Notes: generated from the letters alone by a model not told the origin. 23,220 nt of DNA from Nitrospinota bacterium (GCA_030620925.1 JAUXIQ010000005.1:1-23220), one strand, 5' to 3'; shown: positions 6,967-15,438, numbered from the stretch's first letter. Numbers and translations are program-made.

Positions 6967-6980
6967 CCCGGGATACCGGG
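6967..6980. other. short GC hairpin after khpA
   Basis: CCCGG - GATA - CCGGG, 5-base perfect stem with a 4-base loop, starting 2 bases downstream of the khpA stop. No T-run follows on the minus strand, so it may stabilise the 3' end rather than terminate. Confidence 0.3.
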
Positions 6981-6982
6981 GG

Positions 6983-7219
6983 TCAGTCTAACACCTCCAG
7001 AACCTGCCTCTTTTCCTTCTGAGCGCGAGTCGCGCTGAGGATGGTGCGCATAGCGTTTATGGTGCGGCCGTTCTTACCGATAACCCTGCCTATGTCATCT
7101 TTGTCTACTTTTAGCTCGATGACTACAGAGTTTTCTCCTTCCACACCGGTCACACTCACCAGCTCGGGTTTATCTACGATGGATTTGGCTATATTCTCGA
7201 TGAGATCCTTGACGTCCAC
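6983..7219 (-). CDS. khpA: KhpA-type KH domain RNA-binding protein
   Basis: 78 residues, one type II-like KH domain. VDVKDLIENIAKSIVDKPEL is the usual KhpA opening, and GRVIGKNGRTINAMRTIL holds the GxxG loop (GKNG) that grips single-stranded RNA. KhpA pairs with KhpB/Jag in many bacteria and affects small-RNA action and cell division. I place the start at GTG 7219 because GGAGGAG (7227-7233) lies about 8 bases upstream and the resulting length is typical. The reading frame stays open 32 codons further to a TTG at 7315, but that has no ribosome site. The gene normally sits between rpsP and rimM; here it is alone, between yidD and a divergent protease gene. Confidence 0.9.
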   Translation of the reverse strand: MDVKDLIENIAKSIVDKPELVSVTGVEGENSVVIELKVDKDDIGRVIGKNGRTINAMRTILSATRAQKEKRQVLEVLD

Positions 7220-7376
7220 TGCCCTGCTCCTCCATTCATCAGTTTTCGATGGTTCATTCGAGGCCAAAGTGATGTTTTGTGTCCATACCCGTTTAGGTTG
7301 AAAGTTTTTTCTCAAGGGGTTATCATAAACGTCATTCTATAGCCGGTAAAAAGTGTGAACCTATTTAAGTTATTCT

Positions 7377-7405
7377 AGCATATGCATTTAGTCAATAGTT
7401 GTCAA
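7377..7405 (-). promoter_or_regulatory. sigma-70-type promoter for khpA
   Basis: On the minus strand a perfect TTGACA (7400-7405), 17 bases, then TATGCT (7377-7382). It predicts a start near 7370 and a 5' leader of about 150 nt before the GTG at 7219. Confidence 0.6.
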
Positions 7406-7506
7406 TGTATTATCGTTTTTCTTTTGTTTTCGAGTCTATTTTTATGAGACAATCCCCGGGGCAGGTGGAGACCAGGGAACTTTATTCTTTAATGGCCGGT
7501 TTATTC

Positions 7507-7537
7507 TTGCTGAAGGAGGATGGCGGGAATATATAAT
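7507..7537 (+). promoter_or_regulatory. possible promoter of the site-2 protease gene
   Basis: TTGCTG (7507-7512) and a perfect TATAAT (7532-7537) spaced 19 bases, longer than ideal. Transcription from it would start close to 7544, leaving a very short leader before the TTG at 7558. Confidence 0.35.
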
Positions 7538-7557
7538 ATCAGGGGAAGCGATATAAC

Positions 7558-8496
7558 TTGAAACGTCAAGTAGCGGCTCCCATCGTTAACTCTAATGAAA
7601 GACGGTACGACGTGAATGAAAGGCAAGTAAGGGGATACATTTTCCATGGCGGGCGGGAGAAAAGAAGGCTGCCGCTATTAAACCTCGCTCTCTATATCAT
7701 CACCATCTTCACCACCATGCTGGCGGGAGCATTCCTGGAGGGGGTGAACCCTCTTGTTAATCCTTCAGCCCTGGTTAAGGGGCTTCCTTTTTCATTGACG
7801 CTGATGCTCATCCTCTCCGCCCACGAGTTCGGGCACTATCTGGTTTCCAGGAAGGAGGGGGTCGAATCGACCTTGCCTTTTTTTATCCCCGCTCCTCCTC
7901 CAATAGGTTCTTTCGGCGCCATAATCAGGATGCGTTCGGTCATCCCCAGTAAAAAGGTTCTCATGGCCATCGGCGCAGGCGGGCCGCTGGCCGGATTCAT
8001 GGTGGCACTGCCTGCGGTTATTGTGGGGCTCAGTTTATCATCTTACGGTGTCTCCGAGACTCAAGAGGGAGGCATCTCACTGGGGTCTTCCCTTCTATTT
8101 TCACTACTCACCAGGTTGGTTATGGGGGTTTCGGCAGGCGATCATGATATCTATCTACACTCCGTTGCTTTCGCCGGATGGTGGGGATTCTTTATCACCG
8201 CTCTTAACCTCCTTCCCATGGGGCAGACCGATGGCGGCCATGTCGTCTATTCCATAATGGGAAGGCACCACAAGAGAGTTTCGCTGGCGGTTTTCCTTTG
8301 CATGGTACCTATGGGCATATTTTTATGGCCGGGCTGGTTGATGTGGGCGGTGATAATGTTTTTTGTGGGGCTCCGCCACCCCCCTGTGATGGACGAAACC
8401 ACTGAGCTGGACTTCAGACACAGGTTGGTCGGCGTGCTTGTTTTGGTGGTTTTTGCGCTTACTTTTCTGCCCGTCCCGATACAAATTATATTTTAG
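7558..8496 (+). CDS. site-2 protease family (M50) membrane metalloprotease
   Basis: 312 residues, mostly hydrophobic, about six to seven membrane segments. The zinc motif HEFGH lies in LSAHEFGHYLVSR (about residue 89), and the third ligand region is NLLPMGQTDGGHV (about residues 220-232), the N-x-x-P-x-x-x-x-DGG form of the LDG motif. FFIPAPPPIGSFGAIIRM and GAGGPLAGFMVALP are typical of the EGY1/SREBP-like branch without PDZ domain, which distinguishes it from RseP. It should cut substrates within the membrane, but no anti-sigma factor or other candidate substrate is nearby. The start is TTG at 7558, since no ATG exists in the first 55 codons. AGGGGAAG lies about 9 bases upstream; a GTG at 7612 is an alternative. 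The gene is monocistronic, followed by 215 bases before pilM. Confidence 0.88.
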   Translation: MKRQVAAPIVNSNERRYDVNERQVRGYIFHGGREKRRLPLLNLALYIITIFTTMLAGAFLEGVNPLVNPSALVKGLPFSLTLMLILSAHEFGHYLVSRKEGVESTLPFFIPAPPPIGSFGAIIRMRSVIPSKKVLMAIGAGGPLAGFMVALPAVIVGLSLSSYGVSETQEGGISLGSSLLFSLLTRLVMGVSAGDHDIYLHSVAFAGWWGFFITALNLLPMGQTDGGHVVYSIMGRHHKRVSLAVFLCMVPMGIFLWPGWLMWAVIMFFVGLRHPPVMDETTELDFRHRLVGVLVLVVFALTFLPVPIQIIF

Positions 8497-8580
8497 ATAT
8501 CTGCTTCTTCTGCTTCATATCCTATTATAAATAAAGCATATTTTCTTTTTATTGCAGGCGAAAGTGTGACGAATTATGAA

Positions 8581-8609
8581 TTGACAGTAACCATATATAT
8601 ATGTTAAAG
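8581..8609 (+). promoter_or_regulatory. candidate promoter of the pilM operon
   Basis: A perfect TTGACA at 8581-8586 followed after 17 bases by TTAAAG (8604-8609), a moderate -10, within an A/T run. It lies about 100 bases before pilM and is the best promoter in the gap. Confidence 0.45.
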
Positions 8610-8711
8610 TTAAATTAAAATGTCTCTCTTCATTTATAGTAATTTGGCTCTGGTGAATCTATTGAGAGCCATGATTTTCTCCCATGGAGTTCAAAAGGGT
8701 TTTTTGCCGAT

Positions 8712-9767
8712 ATGGCTTCCGGTAAAAAGGATTTTATAGGGCTGGATATAGGCTCACACTCTCTAAAGCTGGTCAAGTTCGCGCCCTCACCAAAAGGAAA
8801 AGAGCTGAAACTGACGGGGTTTGCGGTTGAGCGGATTCCCCGGGGTTTGGTATCGGGGGGGAAAATCGTAGACCAAGAAGGTCTCAAGGCTGCTATCAGT
8901 GGCCTTATGCAGAAACATAATGTTAAAGGGGTATACGCTGCAGCGGCTTTGCCGGGAGTTGTAGCAGAGGCATCGTTGACGAGGATACCTAACATGAGCG
9001 AGGCCGAGCTCATGGAGTCAGTGGGCTGGGAGTATCAACAGCACCTTTCTTATGGATCATTTGAAGCCGTTTTCGATTATCAATTGCTGAACGGAGAAGA
9101 GGGAGAGAATGAAGGACGGAGGAACCTCCTCCTCGTCGGGGCGCGGCGTGAAGCAGTCGATGGATACCTGGGTGTTATGGAGGGAGTGGGCCTCACTCTA
9201 TCAGAGCTTGATGTAGGCTACCTGGCTCTGGCCAATACTTTCGATTATAATCACGGTCTTAAGGGAACCAACGGGTTTTTGATACACGTGGGGGCCGAGG
9301 TGACCGAGATCATGGTGCTGGACGACGGCCTGCCGATGTTTGTGAGAGGCATAGAGGCGGGAGGGGAGGGGATTACCCGTACCATCGAAAAAGGGCTGGG
9401 AGTGGACTTTGAGAAAGCGGAATCGTTTAAGTTAGGCAGGTATCTTTCCGAGGATATAATAGAAGAGGTGGATAAGCTTATTAATAGAGGGACGGAAGAG
9501 CTTATTTCAATGATACACAAAGCGCTGGATGATTACATTTCATTGGGAGGTTCGGATATAAGGAAGAAGGTCCTTTTGAGCGGTGGCTGCGCCAGATTAC
9601 CCGCCCTCTACCGGCAGCTCAAGGAGAGGTTATCGCTGGACCTCGATTTTATCGATCCGTTTAAGAAAGTCGATTACAAGAAGTTCAACCCTCGGTATGT
9701 AAACTATTACACTACCCACGCAGCGGTGGCCGTGGGGTTGGCCCTGAAGGGGGTGTTACAACCATGA
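8712..9767 (+). CDS. pilM: type IV pilus assembly protein PilM
   Basis: 351 residues, the normal PilM length. The actin-like ATPase fold starts with IGLDIGSHSLKLVKF (phosphate 1 loop). AAALPGVVAEASLTRIPNMSEAEL is the conserved PilM segment. The later parts NGFLIHVGAEVTEIMVLDDG and EAGGEGITRTIEKGLGVDFEKAE correspond to phosphate 2, and VLLSGGCARLPALYRQLKER to the adenosine motif. PilM is cytoplasmic and binds the short N-terminal tail of PilN to carry the inner-membrane platform of the pilus. Its TGA overlaps the pilN ATG (9764-9767, ATGA), which indicates translational coupling. The ATG at 8712 has only a weak ribosome site. Confidence 0.96.
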   Translation: MASGKKDFIGLDIGSHSLKLVKFAPSPKGKELKLTGFAVERIPRGLVSGGKIVDQEGLKAAISGLMQKHNVKGVYAAAALPGVVAEASLTRIPNMSEAELMESVGWEYQQHLSYGSFEAVFDYQLLNGEEGENEGRRNLLLVGARREAVDGYLGVMEGVGLTLSELDVGYLALANTFDYNHGLKGTNGFLIHVGAEVTEIMVLDDGLPMFVRGIEAGGEGITRTIEKGLGVDFEKAESFKLGRYLSEDIIEEVDKLINRGTEELISMIHKALDDYISLGGSDIRKKVLLSGGCARLPALYRQLKERLSLDLDFIDPFKKVDYKKFNPRYVNYYTTHAAVAVGLALKGVLQP

Positions 9768-10348
9768 TTAGGATTTCTCTGCTGTCTACAAGTGAAGTGC
9801 GCAATAAGCTGGAGCTTTTCGAACAGTTGCGCATAGGTTTAATCGCTCTCATATTGATCATCGCGGTAATAATCTTTATGAGTTTTAGTATTAAGGGAAA
9901 GATTGAAGCAAAGGATAAGGAGCTCAAAACCCTGGAAACCGAACTCCAGAGACTTAAAAAGGCGGGTGTGGAGAAATTAGACAAGGAGCACAAGCGGAAA
10001 AAGAAAGAGTTGGAGACGAAGATCGACGTGATCTGGGACCTTAAATCAAGACAAGCCGGCCCCGTCCATCTATTAGACGGTATGAGCAGGAGCCTGCCCG
10101 AGCGGGTATGGCTGAACAGTATGGAAGAGAGCGTTAAAGGAGTTCGTATAAAAGGGTATGCTTATACTAACGTGGATGTGGCGCAGTTTATGACTAACCT
10201 TGAGCGAATGGATTATTTCAGCGATGTGGAGTTGATACAATCCGGTCAATCCAAAGTCGGGGAGCACAAGATCATGGTCTTCAGCCTTAATATGAAATAT
10301 CACGCGCCCAAGGGATGGGCGACGAAGGAAGAGCAGAAATTGAAGTAG
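9764..10348 (+). CDS. pilN: type IV pilus assembly protein PilN
   Basis: 194 residues. A short cytoplasmic N-terminus (INLL-like motif here RISLLSTSEVRNKLE) is followed by one membrane helix (IGLIALILIIAVIIFMSF, about residues 26-46), a long charged coiled coil to about residue 95, and a ferredoxin-like periplasmic domain containing LDGMSRSLPERVWLNSMEES and IKGYAYTNVDVAQFMTNLER. This is the PilN layout. It forms a heterodimer with PilO and docks PilM through the N-terminal tail. The gene overlaps pilM by 4 bases and precedes pilO by about 60 bases, a gap containing a poly-A/T stretch but no clear promoter. Confidence 0.93.
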   Translation: MIRISLLSTSEVRNKLELFEQLRIGLIALILIIAVIIFMSFSIKGKIEAKDKELKTLETELQRLKKAGVEKLDKEHKRKKKELETKIDVIWDLKSRQAGPVHLLDGMSRSLPERVWLNSMEESVKGVRIKGYAYTNVDVAQFMTNLERMDYFSDVELIQSGQSKVGEHKIMVFSLNMKYHAPKGWATKEEQKLK

Positions 10349-10413
10349 GGTTCCAAGGGGTAGTATATTGGAGAAAAGAGCCGTTCTTAAAAAAAATTTT
10401 GTAGGGTGTGAAG

Positions 10414-11034
10414 ATGAATTCACTAATTGAAAAACTTGCGGGCATTCAATCCAAACAGAGGTGGGCTCTGATACTGGGGATAATAGCGGGTATCTTCATT
10501 GCCTTTTATCTGGCGAGCTATTCAAAATCCAGAGAGGAAATGGCGGATATTGTTGCCAAAGAGGGCCAGACAAGGGGTGTTGTGCAGCGACTTCAGATGA
10601 TAGAGAAGAGGCTTCCAAAAGTTGAAGAAGAACTGGAGAAATTAAAGACGCGCCTTAAAGTATCCAAGAGCCTGCTGCCTGAAAAGAAAGAGATTCCTGC
10701 GCTGCTTACCCGGATATCACAACTGGGCAGCCAGGCTGGACTGGAGTTCACCAACTTTCAGCCTGGTCCGGAGAAGCGGCAGAATTTTTTCGCCGAAGTG
10801 CCGCTATCCATTACTGTTATGGGGGGCTATCACGAGCTCGCCAAGTTCCTGGACCATATTCGCACTCTTAGAAGAATAGTGCACGTGCGCGAATTACGGC
10901 TGGGTGGGATGCAAGAAGAAGACGGGGTGGTAATTCTGAGGGCCCAGAGCACCCTGGTCACCTATAGATTCCTCTCGCCCAAAGAGGAGCAAGAGGCGGC
11001 TCTTGCGGCCAAAAGGGCGCGTAGGAGAAGGTAA
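10414..11034 (+). CDS. pilO: type IV pilus assembly protein PilO
   Basis: 206 residues. A membrane helix (WALILGIIAGIFIAFYLASY, about residues 16-36) is followed by a coiled coil (QRLQMIEKRLPKVEEELEKL) and the PilO signature region SLLPEKKEIPALLTRISQLG plus ITVMGGYHELAKFLDHIRTL. It is the periplasmic partner of PilN. The C-terminus is a basic tail (AAKRARRRR), unusual and perhaps out-of-family extension. Start choice: GTG at 10408 is only 1 base from the AGGG at 10403-10406, while ATG at 10414 has 7 bases, so 10414 is preferred. No pilP or pilQ follows; aroB begins 43 bases later. Confidence 0.92.
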   Translation: MNSLIEKLAGIQSKQRWALILGIIAGIFIAFYLASYSKSREEMADIVAKEGQTRGVVQRLQMIEKRLPKVEEELEKLKTRLKVSKSLLPEKKEIPALLTRISQLGSQAGLEFTNFQPGPEKRQNFFAEVPLSITVMGGYHELAKFLDHIRTLRRIVHVRELRLGGMQEEDGVVILRAQSTLVTYRFLSPKEEQEAALAAKRARRRR

Positions 11035-11077
11035 ACCGTTTCAGCGCAGCCCTCATCGGAGAATGGGAAAGACCGCT

Positions 11078-12154
11078 ATGGAAAAACTCTCTGTTCCCCT
11101 CGGGGAGCGGAGTTACGGGATATATGTAGAGAAGGGTTTGCTGGACAGCATTCCCGCCCTGCTGGAAGAAATGTGGCGGGATGCTATGATAGTGTTGGTA
11201 ACCGACAGCCGGGTCAACACCATCTACGGGGAAAAGCTGGCCCGAAGGTTCCTCGAAGAGGGTCGAGAGGTCCAGGTTATAGAGGTGCCGGAGGGTGAGC
11301 GCTCTAAAACCCTGACCTGGGCGAAGACCATCTACGATCGTCTCATTTCTCTGCACGCTGACCGCACAACGCTCATGCTGGCTCTGGGAGGGGGCGTGGT
11401 GGGCGACCTCACAGGGTTCGCGGCGGCAACCTTTATGAGGGGCATACCTTACATCCAGATACCAACTACGCTACTGGCTCAGGTGGACAGCAGTGTAGGA
11501 GGGAAAACCGCCGTCAACCACCCCAGGGGCAAAAACATCATAGGTGCTTTCTACCAGCCTAAGGCCGTATTTATCGATACCAGCGTGCTCAGCTCTCTGC
11601 CGGAAAGAGAGTTTCTCTCCGGGATGGCTGAGGTGGTAAAATACGGAGTCATCAGAGACAGCGACTTTTTCTACTACGTCAGGGATAACCTCCATGCTAT
11701 TCTGAATAAGGAAGGGGGACCTCTGACTCAGGTAGTCATGAAGTCTTGCTCCATAAAAGCGGAGGTGGTGGCCGAAGACGAGAAGGAGACCGGTTTGAGA
11801 ACGATCCTCAACTTCGGCCACAGCGTGGGCCACGCAGTCGAATCGCTGAAGGGATATGAGGGGCTCAAGCACGGGGAATGCGTATCCATAGGCATGGCCT
11901 GTGCAGCGAGGGTATCTGTGGAGCTCGGCTTATGCCCCCGGGGAGACGCCGAAGAGCTGATCTCGCTGTTGGAATCCATGGGTCTGCCTACCAAACTTCC
12001 TGAGCTCGACCCGGAAGATGTTATTGCCGCCTTTGCACTTGACAAAAAGGTGATGTATGGGAAGATGCGGCTGGTCCTCATAGAGGGGTTGGGCAAGGTT
12101 GTGATTAAAGAGGGTGTCGGAGAGGACCTGCTGCGCAGGTGCCTCTCGGCTTGA
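11078..12154 (+). CDS. aroB: 3-dehydroquinate synthase
   Basis: 358 residues, standard length. Converts DAHP to 3-dehydroquinate with NAD and zinc, second step of the shikimate pathway. NAD-binding LALGGGVVGDLTGFAAATFM, then IPTTLLAQVDSSVGGKTAVN and KNIIGAFYQPKAVFID. Zinc ligands are the E of SGMAEVVKYGVI and the two histidines in LNFGHSVGHAVESL and HGECVSIGM. Start: the frame is open upstream into pilO, with ATGs at 11063 and 11078. 11078 gives the usual N-terminus (MEKLSVPLGERSYGIYV) and has GGGA about 9 bases before it; 11063 would add only five residues. The stop is 47 bases before the TPR gene. Third shikimate enzyme aroQ follows two genes later. Confidence 0.97.
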   Translation: MEKLSVPLGERSYGIYVEKGLLDSIPALLEEMWRDAMIVLVTDSRVNTIYGEKLARRFLEEGREVQVIEVPEGERSKTLTWAKTIYDRLISLHADRTTLMLALGGGVVGDLTGFAAATFMRGIPYIQIPTTLLAQVDSSVGGKTAVNHPRGKNIIGAFYQPKAVFIDTSVLSSLPEREFLSGMAEVVKYGVIRDSDFFYYVRDNLHAILNKEGGPLTQVVMKSCSIKAEVVAEDEKETGLRTILNFGHSVGHAVESLKGYEGLKHGECVSIGMACAARVSVELGLCPRGDAEELISLLESMGLPTKLPELDPEDVIAAFALDKKVMYGKMRLVLIEGLGKVVIKEGVGEDLLRRCLSA

Positions 12155-12201
12155 AATTCTGGTTTCATTAAACTGCCGGTGTGGGGCGCGAAGATTCAGT
12201 A

Positions 12202-13206
12202 ATGGAAGTTAAAGCAGCAAACTACAGGAGCGAATACCTCGAAGGCAAGCTGAACGAAAATCCCGAATCTTATCTTTTCCTTCCTCTGGCTTATACATAC
12301 CTCACCAGCGATAGATTGGAGGAGGCTGAAGAGGTTTGCAAAGCGGGCCTTGAGAAACATCCCTATTTTACCAGCGCCAGAGTACTTCTGGGGTATGTCT
12401 ATCATCTGCTGGATAACGACCAGAAGGCGAGGGAAGAGCTTTCCATAGTCCTCAAAGAAGACCCCGGCAACCTTCTGGCCCGGCGTCTTATGGGAAAGAT
12501 ATATGTGCGGGCCGGGGATAAGGAGCAGGGCATTGAGGAATACCGCAAGGCGCTCTCCGTCTGTCCCGGTGATGAAGAAGCGACTCAGGCGCTTGAGAAG
12601 TTGGGAGCACTGACCAGGGATACACCTTCTGTTGCAGAAGGGAGGGAATCGGAAGCTGAACCATCCGATGCCCCTTCAGTTGTGCTTGAGGAGGAATCGG
12701 AAGCCGCACCGCCGGATACTCCTTCAGCCGCACCAGAGGCGGGAAGTGAGGACGAGCATTTCTATGCAAGGGCCCTGGCGGATATTTTTGTCGGTCTGGG
12801 TGCTGTAGAGGAGGCTATAGACGTTTTCTCCAAGCTTCCGGAGAAGGAAATCGGCAAGTGGCAACTGCAGGAAAAGCTGAAGGAGCTGGAGGCGCTTCTC
12901 GAGCGGGAGCGTTCTCTGGAGTCGGAGGGGGCCTCAGTTCACCCCGGAGAATCGTCTGCCTTCAGAGAGCATGTTGAACGCCTGAAGGCCGAACTGGAAG
13001 AAATACAATCGGGCCGGAGTTCTTCCATAGGCGACTCCCGCCATGGCCTGGACGCGCTGAGGGGATGGCTGGAGGCGATGGGAAAGAAGACGCCCGGTGA
13101 TGAGGGAGAGAAGGAGTATGCCCAGGATACTGATCCTCAACGGTCCCAACATGAATCTTCTGGGAACGAGGGAACCGGAGATATACGGTTCACAGACGCT
13201 GGATGA
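12202..13206 (+). CDS. tetratricopeptide repeat protein
   Basis: 334 residues. The N-terminal 120 residues form about three to four TPR units (e.g. [60 protein letters not shown]). These are followed by an acidic, Pro/Ser-rich linker with a threefold near-repeat (about residues 135-180: DTPSVAEG.., DAPSVVLE.., DTPSAAPE..). A second helical part follows ([24 protein letters not shown]) and a coiled coil with [16 protein letters not shown], then [15 protein letters not shown] near the end. No signal peptide. The position between pilMNO-aroB and aroQ suggests a partner of the pilus machinery, but this is inference from place only. The last 30 residues are translated from the start of aroQ in another frame and are probably not original. 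The start ATG 12202 is chosen over GTG 12181. Confidence 0.78.
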   Translation: MEVKAANYRSEYLEGKLNENPESYLFLPLAYTYLTSDRLEEAEEVCKAGLEKHPYFTSARVLLGYVYHLLDNDQKAREELSIVLKEDPGNLLARRLMGKIYVRAGDKEQGIEEYRKALSVCPGDEEATQALEKLGALTRDTPSVAEGRESEAEPSDAPSVVLEEESEAAPPDTPSAAPEAGSEDEHFYARALADIFVGLGAVEEAIDVFSKLPEKEIGKWQLQEKLKELEALLERERSLESEGASVHPGESSAFREHVERLKAELEEIQSGRSSSIGDSRHGLDALRGWLEAMGKKTPGDEGEKEYAQDTDPQRSQHESSGNEGTGDIRFTDAG

Positions 13207-13570
13207 GGTAAACGCGAGGATAACGGAGCTGGCCGGAGAGCTGGGCCTGGAGGTTGAGTTCTTCCAGTCAAACCATGAAGGGGCACTGATAGATCGAATC
13301 CATGATGCCCGGGGCGATTTCGACGCCATAGTTATCAACCCCGCGGGCCTGACCACCACCAGCGTGGCCCTCAGGGACGCCATCGCCTCTGTTAAGTTGC
13401 CCGCCGTTGAGGTGCACCTTTCCAACATCCACGCCAGAGAAGAGTTCAGAAGGGAGTCCGTGCTGGCGCCCGTGGCCCTGGGGCAGATAACCGGCTTCGG
13501 AGCGGAAAGCTATCTGCTGGCCCTCAGGGCCGCCGCCGCCTACATCGAGGGGAAGGGGAAGGATGGGTGA
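13118..13570 (+). CDS. aroQ: 3-dehydroquinate dehydratase, type II
   Basis: 150 residues, the normal type II length. The N-terminus [21 protein letters not shown] holds the catalytic Arg and Tyr (GTREPEIYG). [38 protein letters not shown] and the catalytic His in [15 protein letters not shown] complete the active site. It forms dodecamers in the cytosol and converts 3-dehydroquinate to 3-dehydroshikimate, working with AroB two genes upstream. The ATG at 13118 lies 7 bases after GAGGGAGAG. The frame could begin at 13100, but the conserved part starts at 13118. It overlaps the TPR gene by 89 bases and the next gene by 8 bases, an unusually long upstream overlap. Confidence 0.96.
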   Translation: MPRILILNGPNMNLLGTREPEIYGSQTLDEVNARITELAGELGLEVEFFQSNHEGALIDRIHDARGDFDAIVINPAGLTTTSVALRDAIASVKLPAVEVHLSNIHAREEFRRESVLAPVALGQITGFGAESYLLALRAAAAYIEGKGKDG

Positions 13571-14672
13571 GGATGGCGGTCGGAAAAGGGGCGGAGGCAG
13601 CGACGCCAAAGGTAGACTCGCCGGCCTGCGCCGACTCATGAAAGGGGCCGGGCTGGACGGGCTGATGGTTACCTGTATGGAGAACGTCCGCTACCTGACA
13701 GGTTTCACAGGCTCCGCGGGCAGCGTGGTGGTGGCCCCCCGCAGAGCCTATTTTCTAACCGACGGACGCTACACCACCCAGGCCCGGGAACAGGTTAACG
13801 GATACACCGTCAGACAATACAAGGCCCCCTTGAAAGATGTTGCAGAGCTGGTGAGCTCACTGTCCATAACCAGGCTGGGCATCGAAGCCGAGCACATCTC
13901 CCAAGCCTCATACAGGGCTTTCAGGGGCGCGGTGAAAGTTCACACCGTGCGCTCCACCGGAGGATTGGTGGAGGAACTGCGTATGGTCAAAGATGGCGGT
14001 GAGATAGATGCCCTGCGGGGCGCTGCTGGTCTGGTGGAGAAGTCGCTTGAAGATGTGATGGGCTCTATAAGACCCGGGACGACTGAGTGGGAAGTAGCTG
14101 TGGAGCTGGAACATCGATTCAAGCTCTCTGGTTCTGAGAAGAACTCCTTCGATTTCATCGTGGCCAGCGGAAAGAGGGGGGCGCTCCCCCACGGGATAGC
14201 CACGGACAAGAAGGTCAGGAAGGGTGAGATGGTTACCATCGATTGCGGGGGGCGATGGAAGGGATATTACAGCGACTGTACGCGAACCTGCGTGGTGGGG
14301 AAGCCCACCGGGAGACAGCGTGAGATATATCAGATAGTACTTGAAGCACAACAGAAAGCCATCGAGGCCGTCCGCCCGGGCGTGAAGGTAGAGGATGTGG
14401 ACGCCGCTGCCAGAGAGCATATTTCGGCACAGGCTTACGGGAAATACTACACTCACAGCACGGGGCACGGGGTGGGTTTATCCGTCCACGAGGAGCCTCG
14501 TGTGGCTCAGGGTAACACGCACCGGCTCATGCAAGGCATGGTTATAACCGTGGAGCCGGGGATATATATTCCCGACTGGGGCGGCGTGCGCATAGAGGAT
14601 ATGGTCCTGGTCGCCAGGCAAGGGGCGGAGGTTTTGACCGAGGGTGTAACCAAGGATTTTTTGATAGTTTAG
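13563..14672 (+). CDS. Xaa-Pro peptidase family protein (M24)
   Basis: 369 residues. The N-terminal creatinase-like domain (about 20-135: [37 protein letters not shown]) is followed by the M24 pita-bread domain. All five metal ligands are visible: D in [15 protein letters not shown], the D that ends this segment (SDCTRT), H in [16 protein letters not shown] in [12 protein letters not shown] and E in [29 protein letters not shown] is typical. It cleaves N-terminal residues before proline and uses manganese or cobalt. The family often precedes efp in bacteria, as here. The first 17 residues are Gly- and charge-rich and unconserved, so the true start could be later. The ATG at 13563 overlaps the aroQ stop. 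Confidence 0.94.
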   Translation: MGEDGGRKRGGGSDAKGRLAGLRRLMKGAGLDGLMVTCMENVRYLTGFTGSAGSVVVAPRRAYFLTDGRYTTQAREQVNGYTVRQYKAPLKDVAELVSSLSITRLGIEAEHISQASYRAFRGAVKVHTVRSTGGLVEELRMVKDGGEIDALRGAAGLVEKSLEDVMGSIRPGTTEWEVAVELEHRFKLSGSEKNSFDFIVASGKRGALPHGIATDKKVRKGEMVTIDCGGRWKGYYSDCTRTCVVGKPTGRQREIYQIVLEAQQKAIEAVRPGVKVEDVDAAAREHISAQAYGKYYTHSTGHGVGLSVHEEPRVAQGNTHRLMQGMVITVEPGIYIPDWGGVRIEDMVLVARQGAEVLTEGVTKDFLIV

Positions 14673-14715
14673 GGGCGGAAGTGAATAGCCGCCGGCGGGA
14701 GAATGATGAGGAACC

Positions 14716-15276
14716 ATGCTTTCAACCAGCGATTTCCGCAACGGACTTAAAATAGAGATAGACGGCCAACCCTTCACCATGGTGGAGTTTCTCCATGTCA
14801 AACCGGGTAAAGGAGGGGCTTTCGTAAGGACCAAGCTTAAAAGCCTGAAAACGGGCCGTGTGCTGGAGCGCACCTTCCGCTCCGGCGAGAAGGTGGACGA
14901 ACCTCGCCTGGAAGAGAAGAAGATGCAGTATCTCTATAACAGTGAGGGGCAGTATTGTTTCATGGACAACGAAACCTTCGAGCAGGTCTTCCTCATGGAA
15001 GACCTGCTGGGGGAAAACAGGCTGTACTTACAGGAGAACGTCGATGTGACGGTGCTCTACCACGAGGGTGAGCCCATAGATGTATCCCTCCCCATTTTCG
15101 TCGAGCTCCGTGTGGTGAAAACGGAACCGGGCGTCAAGGGGGATACCGCAGTGGGGGGCTCGAAGCCGGCCACCCTGGAGACGGGGGTGTCCATAAACCT
15201 GCCTCTGTTTATCAACGAAGGTGATATAATAAAAGTCGATACCAGGGTCGGCGAATACGTGGAAAGGGCAAAATAG
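14716..15276 (+). CDS. efp: translation elongation factor P
   Basis: 186 residues with three beta domains. The tip loop KPGKGGAFVRTKL carries the modifiable lysine at position 32, so it is the lysine-type EF-P; no modification enzyme gene (epmAB-type) is in the window. Middle domain YLYNSEGQYCFMDNETFEQV and C-terminal signature DTAVGGSKPATLETGVSINLPLFIN with GDIIKVDTRVGEYVER fit the family throughout. EF-P relieves ribosome stalling at consecutive prolines. The acidic Pro-containing linkers of the TPR protein (APPDTP) are mild examples of such sequences. ATG 14716 lies 43 bases after the peptidase stop, with AGAATGATGAGG upstream as a plausible ribosome site. A candidate terminator (15384-15414) separates it from accB. 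Confidence 0.98.
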   Translation: MLSTSDFRNGLKIEIDGQPFTMVEFLHVKPGKGGAFVRTKLKSLKTGRVLERTFRSGEKVDEPRLEEKKMQYLYNSEGQYCFMDNETFEQVFLMEDLLGENRLYLQENVDVTVLYHEGEPIDVSLPIFVELRVVKTEPGVKGDTAVGGSKPATLETGVSINLPLFINEGDIIKVDTRVGEYVERAK

Positions 15277-15383
15277 ATGCCACGGGGATTTTATGATTGT
15301 GAAATCCTCCCTCGGCACAATAACAGGATAGAGTGTTGATGAATTATTATCGTAGACCGGCTGGAGCCCCGATGTTCAGAAGC

Positions 15384-15414
15384 GGAGAGCCTGACCGGCC
15401 GGCGGTCTCCTTTT
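15384..15414 (+). terminator. candidate terminator between efp and accB
   Basis: GGAGA (15384-15388), an inner GCC/GGC pair with a bulge, TCTCC (15406-15410), then TTTT. The stem is imperfect and the T-run short, so it may attenuate rather than stop transcription into accBC. Confidence 0.4.
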
Positions 15415-15438
15415 AACAATTAAGGTCATGGTGGGGTG

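Noticed and set aside
7520-7561. 13-codon leader frame (MAGIYNIRGSDIT) whose TGA overlaps the TTG start of the protease gene
   Set aside because: The ribosome-like AAGGAGG directly touches its ATG, leaving no spacing, and the frame lies over the likely -10 region.
15277-15339. 20-codon frame right after efp (MPRGFYDCEIL...)
   Set aside because: No ribosome site of its own and no similarity recognised; only a faint echo of a REP-type transposase N-terminus.
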